Source of the DNA: Lasiosphaeria ovina
Lineage: Eukaryota > Ascomycota > Sordariomycetes > Sordariales > Lasiosphaeriaceae
Direction: 5' to 3'
Length of the DNA stretch: 64,000 nt
Assembly: GCA_033439765.1 (NCBI GenBank)
Contig: JAULSN010000009.1
Coordinates: 1,860,001 to 1,924,000, forward strand
Below the pieces are notes generated by a model. It saw only the letters and a list, made by a program, of their open reading frames with translations. It did not search any database and was not told the DNA's origin. Positions 1 to 10,200 of this stretch are shown here, one piece after another. The first letter of the stretch is position 1, and every line of letters begins with the position of its first letter. Made by a program: the position numbers and the translations under genes.

Positions 1-775
1 GGAAATGGCTAAGCAGGTTCATCTGCAGACTAGAGAAGACATGCAATGCCTGTGGATAGACACTCTGGGGGAGTGTGGAAGGAACGAAACGCGTAATGCA
101 GGCATGTTTGAAAGGAGACACACTCAATATTTTGCACCGTACCCGTGAGGGAGGTGTGGGAGGAGCAGCCCGTTCACCGCCAGATCTGAACACGCGTTCG
201 CGTCTTCCTGCGGTAGGAACCAGGTACAACCAAGGCGGACAATCAGGCGAGGAAGGCTTTTGAGATGGGCGAGGGGTTGTATGAAAATAGAGTGACGGAT
301 ATGAGAGAGCAGTGTCGTTGACTTACCTGTCAGTCTTGATTTGTGTACTTCCGTTTAGTGCGCCGTTCAGTTGTGATGCGGTGGACGAGGAAAGACGATT
401 GCAGAGATAAGGTAGGTTCTGGGCAGAACTTGGGATCTGTAAAGAAGATATATTGGCAAGAAAGGGCAGCCGGTCAAAGTGGGTCCCTCTTTAGCGCCTT
501 CCATTACTGCAAGAAATACCGGGACGGAAGCTGCACAACGGGTCGTTCATTCCAAACTAAGCAAACAAACGTCGGTACGAAAGATTGTGCACTAAGTCCG
601 GTACCTGGATTGAGAACCTTCCTAATCCTTTCCAATTTGAGGTGTCTTTGGCATGCTGCGGTCCCTTTCATTGCTATCTTTTTTCCACAGCACCCGATAT
701 GGTTCTCCCCCCTTTTCTTTCCCAGGCCTGGTCGTTGCTAGGGGCAACCATGGTGACACTTCGGAGGCAACTCAC
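1..775. other. No gene recognised; 3' flank of the HET gene
   Basis: No open frame here looks like protein. A good minus-strand 5' splice consensus (CAG then GTAAGT) lies near position 325. It could belong to the leader of a minus-strand gene that continues off the left edge of the window, but nothing coding is visible to support that. Confidence 0.5.
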
Positions 776-3172
776 TCAACAGAGCGTGACCTCAACCTTG
801 CCGAGGCCGAGGGGGTCATAGGCCAGGCTGTTGGGGCGCTCATCTACCTGTGGCTCAGATGCATGAGAATATCCGACAATCCCAAGCTCGTCGGGGGCTT
901 CAGGATCGCCCGTAAGCTCAAGAAGGAAGCCATCCACGAACCCAACTCTTCGATAGCGACCATCGGCCTCTTTCACCACGATCAGCCCAAAACAGTGTTC
1001 AAGAAATCCGTCCTCCAAAATATAAGGCAGGCGGGTGAGCAGGATAACAGAGACTTGGCCGTCGACCTTGATATCTCCATCGGCGGGCCTGTCAAACCCC
1101 CCTTCAATCCAAACTTTCTTTGTCGCGCCCTCCTCTCCAACCTCCACCTCGATGGCAGTGTCAATAGCATCTGGGCGGCTCGGTTCCTGGCCAAACAAAT
1201 TCGAAATGAGAGGAGCGTTGGCCTGGCACGGCCTCAGCGAGGTGACAGCAAGCAGCGGCGCCTTCACGGTCAAGTGCCCACCCCGCAGTTGCCCATAGGG
1301 GTCCAAGTCCTTCTGCTCTGTCGTGTGGTTAACATATTGCGCAAGGGACTCGAAGTCTGACATCTCGGCCTTCCACCGAGCCCTTTTGTGGTACCAGCTG
1401 TACATGGGGAACTTGATCGACCCGGTGACAGATGCCCAGGACCACGAAGGAGCGACATACTCAGGCGTCACCGCCAGGACACTTCCAGGCTGTGCTCGAT
1501 ACCACATAAGCCCTTCGAGGAGACCTGACTTCCAAAGACCAGCCATGTACTCCCCTCCGATTTTGCGGCTGACAGCCTGGGCGAGGCCTGAAAGTGCTGG
1601 CAGGCGATCCGTGTCCTTGGTGATTTGCCGCGTGCTGTAGCGCTCGATCATCCCGTACCAGTCAACCCAGTTGACTTGGTCACTCTCGCTCCCCGTTCCC
1701 CTCTGTGGCCGAGCAAATACAGAATCTCCTATGTTTCCCGTCAGACACAGCTGCATCAAGTGGTTGCCCTGTTGTGTCACCGCATTGCCGTCCTCGCTTG
1801 CTCGCATACGCTCACACTCCCAAAATGCCTGCTGGGAGCCATAGTACAGAGCCCTCATGGGAAGCTCGCGCTCCTGGAGGCACCACGCCCTCGCGTTTGT
1901 CGGTTCGAGAGATAAAGGGTCGGGACCTGCACGGTCCGTCCAGCGCCGTCCTTTAGCAGGTAGCAACTGGAGACAAATACCGCTAGGCTCCGCAGAGGAC
2001 TGTTCCCACCGCACCAGGTCTTGAACTTTCCGTGGTTCGAGGAATCCGACAGTGTCCGATGGGCCATTCGCGGCTCCGAGGACAAGGTAGGCCTTGCGGT
2101 AAATATTGGCCATCTCTGCGGCCTGGGTCTCCCAATCACGCATATCATCCTGGATAATGCATAGACTGTCTATCCAGACATACCGAAGTCCCAGACTGGC
2201 CACAAGGACTACTGTATCCCGGAATGTTCTCGGCAGCTCTGAAATTTGAATGCCTTCCATGCGGCCTTGCAGGGTCTTGTGCGTTGTTGTGAATGGTGTT
2301 CCGTCTCGGCCCCAGCAATGGCTAAGGGCAACATAGCGGGAATCTGCGGGCCAGGTCACCGATGGGACTCTAAGATATACCATGGCGCTGCCTGGGACAA
2401 TCTCCAACACGCGCGTGGGCATATGACGCCACGAAGGTTCTTCATCTGGGTACACGGGGCCGCAGGCCGATCCGTGGTCTTTCAGGCATATACTGATCCA
2501 GCCCCTCACAATGCCGAGGCTCTTCTGGGACAGAGGGTTCGGAGACATGAGCTCGTCAACTACGAGGGCGGACTCGGCCCCTATTGCGGTCGTATTGGAA
2601 GTTTGCTGCCATACCTCGGAGGCGACGCTATTCCGATCGACTGCGGGTCCTTCGCCGTCTCCGGACTCCTTGAACACGCGCAGTTCCGCTTCGACTGGGT
2701 CGTGCGCTTCGTACGAGGCCCTCAACTTGGGCCGGCACGTTGCTCTCAGGTAGACGCCAAGAAGGTGACCATCGCGTCCGTTGAAGACTGTCATGCGCCG
2801 CCTTGTGACCTCGAGCGTCACGAACGAGGCATTGAGATATGCCCCGATTTCTATTAGGGGGTCGTGTAGGTCCCGGGGCGGATTCTCGGCATCAAACATG
2901 CCGTCTCGTTCATTTTCCTCGACCACCTGCTCGCGGCTCTGTGCCCACCCTTTCATGATAGCCGCGCAAAGCACACACGAAGCCGACGCGTTGTGGATAG
3001 CGCTCAGTTTTGTGTGCCATGGTGACTGTATAGGCACCCCCGGGAAGTTCGTCGTCTCTGCATTTTCCGCCACAGAATGTGTCCCGTCGGGCAGCGCTAG
3101 CCGCTTGATCGCGTCCCGTAGGTCGAGCCCTGCACAGAATTTGCAGAGCGTCTGCTGCTGTTTCTCTCCCAT
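776..3172 (-). CDS. HET-domain (heterokaryon incompatibility) protein
   Basis: A single-exon gene of 798 residues starting at the ATG at 3172. The HET signature blocks are all visible: YVALSHCWG at residues 280-288, LPRTFRDTV near 313, RYVWIDSLCIIQDD at 330-343, and RAWCLQERELP from 428. Two N-terminal CxxC pairs (C10/C13 and C66/C69) match the small zinc-binding-like head often found before this domain. Proteins with HET domains act in non-self recognition between fused hyphae and can trigger cell death; the partner and trigger cannot be read from sequence. There is no NACHT, WD or ankyrin extension, so this is the stand-alone HET type. The frame is intact over its full length, with no sign of RIP or nonsense mutation. 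The family call is firm; any specific incompatibility role is inference. Confidence 0.93.
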   Translation of the reverse strand: MGEKQQQTLCKFCAGLDLRDAIKRLALPDGTHSVAENAETTNFPGVPIQSPWHTKLSAIHNASASCVLCAAIMKGWAQSREQVVEENERDGMFDAENPPRDLHDPLIEIGAYLNASFVTLEVTRRRMTVFNGRDGHLLGVYLRATCRPKLRASYEAHDPVEAELRVFKESGDGEGPAVDRNSVASEVWQQTSNTTAIGAESALVVDELMSPNPLSQKSLGIVRGWISICLKDHGSACGPVYPDEEPSWRHMPTRVLEIVPGSAMVYLRVPSVTWPADSRYVALSHCWGRDGTPFTTTHKTLQGRMEGIQISELPRTFRDTVVLVASLGLRYVWIDSLCIIQDDMRDWETQAAEMANIYRKAYLVLGAANGPSDTVGFLEPRKVQDLVRWEQSSAEPSGICLQLLPAKGRRWTDRAGPDPLSLEPTNARAWCLQERELPMRALYYGSQQAFWECERMRASEDGNAVTQQGNHLMQLCLTGNIGDSVFARPQRGTGSESDQVNWVDWYGMIERYSTRQITKDTDRLPALSGLAQAVSRKIGGEYMAGLWKSGLLEGLMWYRAQPGSVLAVTPEYVAPSWSWASVTGSIKFPMYSWYHKRARWKAEMSDFESLAQYVNHTTEQKDLDPYGQLRGGHLTVKAPLLAVTSLRPCQANAPLISNLFGQEPSRPDAIDTAIEVEVGEEGATKKVWIEGGFDRPADGDIKVDGQVSVILLTRLPYILEDGFLEHCFGLIVVKEADGRYRRVGFVDGFLLELTGDPEAPDELGIVGYSHASEPQVDERPNSLAYDPLGLGKVEVTLC

Positions 3173-4183
3173 TGTCTCTTCAGGGGCGTGCGCTAGGTAA
3201 GGCGTTGATGAGTTTCGATATATTATTCTAGCTCCGGCATCATCTAGCGGGTTGTCTAACGAAGGATTTATGAGGTCATTTCATCGTGCTATGGAGTCGG
3301 TCAGCAGCTCCCTAAGGCGGATTGCTTAGCGATAGACTTGGAAATTGTTTCAAATGGGCTGACAGGATGGGCGGATCCCCTCCCCTCCCCCCTGAATGCC
3401 CACACCAAAGGAAAAAGTGATGCATAGCTTGAGTCCATAATCCTGAATGATCGAGATATTTATATGTAATTTTATATATTAATAAGAGCTACCCACATCC
3501 TTATTGTATCTACACAACTCAGTAGTTCCCGTGCTCGTGCATACCAAAACTTTCCGACCAAGTCATCCCCTCTCTTGAATAATAGTGTCGATTATTACTC
3601 CGTGATATTATCAGGAAACAGAATGCAAGATTATCGCGTTCGCGAACCGCTCTATGCACAGAGGCTGGTCCGAAGCCAAAACCACGAAGGGTACAAAGAA
3701 CACCATACAAAAATTTCCCCACAGGCGTTGAGTTACGCCCTACCAGATTTCTGCTAGGAAATTGGGAAGAAAGGCAGTAGCAAAGAAATGGCAGAAGAAC
3801 GAGGTATCAAATGCGAGAAAGACGTGGTTATTGCGAAGGAATATAATACGAAAGACGAGAAGGAAACAAAAACCGACACAGCCGAGTGGCTTGGTTCCTC
3901 AATCTCATCTTTCTTTGTAAAATCTTCCCCCTGCTGTCCATCCCGACCATCTCCTTGCCCATGTAAAAACTTATACCCATACCATACAATCCATACAATG
4001 TTAGTATCCTTTACTTTTATTTTCCGATTCGCCTAGCCGTGCGTAACGTAGTGAAACCAAGGGAATTCCCTCGTAAACCCCCTTTCGTCTGCCATCCCCC
4101 CATTTCCCAATGTCGAAGAACGCGCCTTCCGGAATGGCTGGCACGCAGAGCAGGGTTACGCTCGGGTAAGTCGATCAAGCGTC
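3173..4183. other. Intergenic, HET promoter side and 3' flank of the next gene
   Basis: About 1 kb with no convincing coding frame. The middle (3400-3600) is noticeably A/T rich. Confidence 0.6.
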
Positions 4184-5126
4184 TTAGTCTTTCTTGTCAC
4201 CGCTGCCGCCGCCGCGCATCCGCTCGTTCCACCGCCGTTTTCCCACACGCGTTTCATAGTGCGGGACCGATGTCCTGACATCCTGGGATACGGATTCGAT
4301 GGCGCTTCTGGTCTTGTTTCTATAAGAGTCCACTATTTTTGGTTGTTAGAATTTGCCGTAGGGCGCATAGGCGAAAAGAAAACTCACAGGCTCGTTGTAA
4401 GAACACCGTACGACCAGCAAACACACGGCTCTGCAGCCAAGCCATTCGGTAGCCCAAGTCGTTAAGACGGACCTCTTTACCACGGAATGTCCGGCGCATC
4501 CGCGGAATGGCCACTTCGCCCTCCTGGCCGTCGCCCATGGGCACCTTGACCATGGCCTTGGCGCCTCCTCGGCGAACACTGCTGCTGCTGGCATTGCTAC
4601 CACGACCAGCGCGACGACCTTCTGTGTCGGTGATGCCATCGTCCTCAACGTCGCTTGTGTCATCCGTGAAGAACTTGCTGCCCGTGGCGCTCGGCGGAGG
4701 ACTCTGCATCTCACGAGGGAAATACGAGCGTGGATAGACACTGCTGCCTTTGCGGAAACTATCGGGGATCTCGCGCGTATCAACACCGTCGAGCGTCACC
4801 CGAACGCGAAGCCGACTCTGACGATCGCTATCTTCGACAAGGATGAACTTGCGTTTCTTGGCTTCAGGGATAACCGGGAACAGATCATCTGGCTCGTCGT
4901 TGCGAGAAGACTGGGCGGGGCTGGCACGACGCGCGGCAATGGCACTGCTGCCAGCATGAGGAGAGCCGTTCATAGTGTCATGAGCTGACGGCATTGATGA
5001 GGCACCGTGGGGCGCGCCGCTTGGATATGAGCCATAGCCGGTGAAAACTTGTGCGGGCCGCCCCTCGGAACCTGACTGCGAGGGAGCCTGGTGGTGGTGA
5101 TGGTGAAGCTGTTGGTCGTCGTCCAT
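4184..5126 (-). CDS. DUF8032-type nuclear/regulatory protein, smaller paralogue
   Basis: Two exons, 5126-4388 and 4332-4184, with a 55-nt intron (4333-4387), give 295 residues ending at TAA 4184-4186. Reading through the intron would end in a short nonsense tail; splicing instead gives QRALDSYRN, which lines up with QRAVDSWRN in the neighbouring gene. The N-terminal 90 residues are low complexity, with a His run at residues 8-12. The conserved part (about residues 90-270) has KRKFILVED, VYPRSYFP, an acidic/Ser spacer, then LNDLGYRMAWLQ. The tail is basic. The ATG at 5126 follows an acceptor-like site (5144-5145), so a further 5' exon is possible, but no upstream in-frame ATG is obvious. Function is unknown; a role in gene regulation is inferred only from the resemblance to its neighbour. 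Confidence 0.75.
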
Positions 5127-5730
5127 GTAGTCTTCTCCGTCATCTAAATAGAAACAGAAATCGAGGTTAGCTTATCCATCCAGCTGAGAAATTTAGCGGG
5201 ATTACCGCCTGCTCTACAGCAGGGTGCGCGTGTGCGATTGTGTGAAGCTTTCAACCCGAAAGAGCGCAGCAAAAACCAGAACTCGCCCAAGAAGAAAACC
5301 AATAAGACAGGCAGCAACAAGTACAGAGTACAAAGGACTCGCAGGCAGCCTCGGTGTCGAGCAATTCATGCGAGACACCGTTTCGGGCCCACGTAAAATG
5401 GTGATGACGGTGTTGGTATGTGACGAGCGATGCTGTGAATGTGCAGTGCAAAGCGAAGTGCAATGCAGCGTTTGCCAGCAGCCAGACGACTGAGCGACGA
5501 CCGAAAACCAGCAAAACAGACTAACAGCAAACGCAACTATGGGTAATGTACAGATCTTTCTTTCGTACCAGGTTCCTGTGTTGCCCAGGCGCCCGAGAAT
5601 TGATGGTCGCGAGCCGGTATATAACAAAAAAATGGGACAAGCGAATATTTCCCAAAAAAAAAATCCATAACAACCAAAACAAGGTAGGCCGAGGTCAAAA
5701 AGGTATCACACTTGATCACAACAACGCGCA
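5127..5730. other. Leader of the 4.2-5.1 kb gene and 3' flank of the 5.7-7.2 kb gene
   Basis: No separate gene is seen. A candidate 5' untranslated intron on the minus strand runs from GT at 5205 to AG at 5144 (62 nt). Confidence 0.5.
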
Positions 5731-7213
5731 TTAGGCCATCTGGTGAAACATACCGACTTCATCTCCACCTCCCTGAGCGTTCCCGTCCGAGTGGGCGTGA
5801 TGGTGGTGCATCTGCGTACCCATGTTGTTCAACCCGGGCTTGCCCATGGCAGCTGTGCTAGTAGGGCCCATGGCGGTCGGGGTTGACATGCCTGATGAGC
5901 CAGCAGGACCAGCCATATGGCTGGCGTGTGGAGTCGCCGAACTAGGCTTGCGATGGTTCATCTTGGCCATCCGGCGGACACGGCGGCTCCTCAGCCGGGG
6001 GTCTTGGTTGCTGTTCCTCCAGCTGTCCACAGCCCTTTGGATCAGTCCCCTCTTGCCTCGAAGGGGCGGGTTCAGCTGTGCTAACGCCCATCCGACAGTA
6101 TTGCACTCGGTCTCGTATTGTAGACGGTTGCCTCGGTATTGCTCCTTCGGGCAGCACGCCCGGGGATAAACGCAGTTTTCCGTCTTGAAATCTGCCGAGA
6201 GTTCCTCGTGGTTCACAGACTCGACATCGCAGCGGATTGTGTACTCCATCTTCACCCGGTCGCGGGAATACTCGAACGCAATCCATTGCACGCCGTTCGT
6301 ATCTTGACGGACGACAAGCGGTGTTGTGGCCGGTATGGGACCCGGGGCGGCATTGGGGTTGACTCCAGCTGCAGAGCCGGCCGGCGTCGAAAGCGGAGCA
6401 CCGTTTTGGGGCGGATTAGACGATGCGCTACCAAGCGGGACCGGTGCAGCGGCTCCCGCTATCCGGTGGTTCAGGCTATGCGCCTCAATTTTCCCCTGCC
6501 TCGGGCTGACCGTCATTCCCGCCTGTGAGTGCTGAGATGGGTGTTGGCTCAACTGGTGCTGAGGAGCAGCGTGAGACATCATCATGTTAGGCTGCTGCGA
6601 AGCCATAGACTGATGTGACTGTTGCTGTGGATGCTGCGCATATGGAGATGGTGCCTGGTAAGGTTGTTGAGGAGCAGCATAGTATAGCGACTGCTGGTGT
6701 TGGTGTAATTGAGAAGGAGGCTGCCCATACATTGTTCTCTGCTGGTCATGAGCTGAAGGCGAGGCTACTGACGCGGGAGAATTCGATTGAGGAGTATGAT
6801 AGGACATTGGGGGGTATGGCGGTCTCGGCATCGTAGCAGCCATCATTTCGCCGGTGTCTGCGCAAGTTGTTAACGATACAGCGCGCGAATACCCCACCGC
6901 GTTGCGCGAGGGACACGTAAATGACAAACTTACCTGCGGATGTATATCCGCTCGTCGCCCCCGGCGTGCTGTAAGGGCTCGGGTGCGCGTAGTAGGGCAG
7001 ATTATGCTCTTGCGCGCTCGTCGCCTGAGATTGCTGCTGGTACGAATACGCGCCCGGGTGCTGCTGCTGCTGTTGTTGTTGCTGTTGCGGGGGGGCCTGG
7101 CTGTGATGTTGCTGCTGGTGAACAATACTTGGAGGTCGGGAATGCTGCAGGTGAGGAGGAACGGAACCCTGTTGCTGATGATGGGTGTGATGCTGCATAG
7201 AGGAGACAACCAT
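5731..7213 (-). CDS. Glutamine-rich DUF8032-type protein, possible MedA/Acon-3/Acr1-like developmental regulator
   Basis: Two exons, 7213-6934 and 6857-5731, with a 76-nt intron (6858-6933), give 468 residues. The exon junction restores one continuous Gln/Pro/His-rich N-terminus (residues 1-280, with a run of nine Gln near residue 43). The conserved domain (about residues 285-396) starts WIAFEYSRDRVKMEYTIRC. It continues through VYPRACCPKEQY, GNRLQYETECNTVGWALAQLN and GLIQRAVDSWRN to a basic NQDPRLRSRRVRRM end that could act as a nuclear signal. From memory, this domain and the Gln-rich head resemble the MedA family of conidiation regulators (A. nidulans medusa, Neurospora acon-3, Magnaporthe ACR1), though those proteins are longer; treat that link as a hypothesis. 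The gene has an exceptionally long gene-free upstream region, which fits a developmentally controlled gene. Confidence 0.82.
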
Positions 7214-10200
7214 TAGTCCTTACGGTTCAGGGTTCTTTTTGAGAGACGTTGATCATGCGTGTGGGAGCACCCGTGAACGCGTCTAGGAATGTTGTGTTTT
7301 TCCCTTCAACGGTGTGCAAGGTCTGGGGAGTCGGGAAGTTCTTTGGGCCCCCTGATAAAGACGAGGATTAACGGATGAGGTGTACTAGCCTCGGGATTTG
7401 GGGTGGGATTTGTAGGACAAGGGCACTCCCTTACGGCATGCGAACCGAACAACCAGGAGGGAGGGGGAGCTGGAGAGCCAATGCTGGTCGCGTTCAAGGA
7501 TCAACGCGAACCAAGAGTGGAGCGAGGAAGCCTCGGAATCACCTCCCGAAGTTTCGAGATTTCCACTAGGTTTCTCGTGACGGCAGAACTGGAATTGCGC
7601 ACCCCAACTTGGGCAGGCCAAGGAATTGAAGGACCAAAACACAACAAGACTACTGACCGAATTTGCCGCCTTCTTGGTAAGGAGGAAATAAGGAAAGAAC
7701 AATGTTAGAGAACGACAAGGGGCGGGGAAGCTAAAATTGGGACTACAATACAGAGGAAGGCACAACGAAGAAAATCGCTTGGTAGTAGGTATTGTGGGAT
7801 GATGATTTTGGGTGGAGTGCAGGCAGGGTATTATGTAGAAGACGGGGGGCAGGCGCCCAGGAAGTCGATCAGATAACAAGATTGGGCAAGGGGTAATAAT
7901 GCTTGGTCCATCTACTATAGCTTTGGCAGGCAGATGGCAGTGGTCTAACGCGTCCCCCCAGCACCGAGCCGTAGTTGCAGCACTGGCGAGATGTGAAGCC
8001 CGCAAGGCGTGAATGGACCAAGTGATTGTGGGACAACGCATGGTAGAAACGTGAACAAGGGGGGCGACAGCATCCTAGATGAAATGACCAATGACGGGCC
8101 GCGTGCTAAAGCTAAGTAGCACCACTCTTGCCTAACCAAGTACCGGTGACCCGGAGCTAGCCACTGAAGGGGGCAAGCACACTTGGGCCCACTGGGCGGT
8201 TTCCTTGCAGGGATGCTTTTTTTTCTGGCAAGGACATGGACATGCATGGGCGCCCACATGCATGGGCGGTGTATGTGTGCGGGCGGGTCCCAAATGTTGC
8301 CGCCCCCACTAATCGTCCTTGCCTTTCGGAGAACTCAGCCATACCCTACACTGGGGACCGCCGAAGCACCCAGAAGTACTTGCCTCGTCTTCCACGCTGC
8401 ATCGCTTGAGGCATCCAGTTGATCAAGAAGGCCGTGGGCCACAGTTTCGGTAAATGAACAAGAATATGCCATGGCACCCGGGTATGAAGCACTTGCTCTT
8501 GAAGGACTCGTCGCCGTTGCAGAGCGCGTCTAGATCGCCATGCCCGTTGCTTGACCCGCTGTGCGATGCGTCCCATTCCACCTGGTCGGACGGTGGGAGA
8601 GAAAGCATGCGTCTCCCTCCCACCTCTCCACTCCAGGCGGCTCCACCACTTGGTTAAGAGAGAAAGTTAACGGCAGGATCCCAGCACATATTGCCTCAGA
8701 TCTCCACCCGCTAACGGCTTGACTGACTTGTGACAAGACTCAACAACGGTCCTCACATACAACTCGTGGCTCACTTGAACTGGCGAGACCGTCGCACGAG
8801 TGTCATCAGCGTGCACTGACTAAGGACGATTGCGCACGCCTAATGCTAGTGGGCAGATCGCTGGATCTCATTGCGATTAATGACGTTGCGATAATTCGCT
8901 AAACGACAGACCCTCACAGTCCATAGCCAGCCGTTGCGCTCCCGTACCATATTCGCTCTGACCCCACCAAAATGGGGTTCTGGCAAGTCCACTAGCGTTT
9001 GATTGTGACAACCCAGCGGCCATGCATGATGGAAAATTACAGTGTGGCTGGATTATGGGGAGGATGATGGCGGAACGGGCACGGAGCCAGCAAAAATCAT
9101 CACGATTGCCATAACACGCTCATCGCTCTGCAGCCGTCCGTTGCCAACTCTGGCTCGGCGGGTTGGCAAGCTTTTGCTGTTGGAACTGCCCTGGCACCGC
9201 GATGCAAAGGCAAGGCAGGGGAGTAAGGCAGGGGGGATAACCAAACAACAAGGCTTCAACTTTTGGTGGTCAGCGCGCGACTGCAGGTGCATCTTGTTTA
9301 GAGCGGAAGCGCACTACGCAGCCCGGCAAGGCCCCTGTCGCATGTCTCCCGGAGCCCTGGCTGGGGTGAAACATGATGTCCCCCTGTAATTCCCAAACCC
9401 TGACCATGCGATTCCGCACCGGCCAAGCTTGCGACAGGCATAGGATTTTTCTGGAACAATTCAAATCTAGGACCCTTGACTCGGCCCCTGGTCTGCTGTT
9501 CTGCAACTCTAGGAAATGAGGGGACGGGCCAGGATTCATGGTTTTTTGGACTCGAAGTCGGCGCGTACCGAGACGTTTTCACAGAGGCTGATAATCAGGT
9601 AAATTCCGAATGCACAGCCCTCGAAATGTCGAAGCGCTGCAACTGCTTGCGCAGTCGGACGGAACTACCGTTGCAAAGTCGCTGGACTACACATGACAAC
9701 GTCCAGCTCGAGTAGGGAAAGGAGTGTAGGGAATGGTCCACGAAAAGGTATTGCTTGATTCTGGGTTGGCGGAGCACGAGTTTTAAAAATTGGCACTCAC
9801 CGAATCATGGCCGGGCTCTTCCTTGAATTGGCTCGGAGCCTGACGGTGCTGGGCCATTGTCAATCCCATAGATGCCGATTTCCGTTGATACGTCGAAAAT
9901 CTAACACTCAATATTAGCAAGAATGATCCCGTGCTGGCTGTGTGATGATTGTCTACTGGCAGTAGATATTCTCGATGTTGGTTTGCCAACTGTGTGACAG
10001 CATACTGCTAGAGGCTGATGATCATCGCAAGGAAATCACTGGGGTTGATAACCAGGTTTCCATCGACATCTGTGCGCATGCGCAGAGCGGGCAGGACACC
10101 GGAACATCCACGCTGCAAGTTCAGAATTGCAATGTCACTCACAATGCTTTTTGTTCAACCTGAAGAGGACAGCTGACCAGTTTTACTCTGGTCGCGGTCT

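Noticed and set aside
653..1360. 235-codon plus-strand frame
   Set aside because: Antisense to the 3' part of the HET gene.
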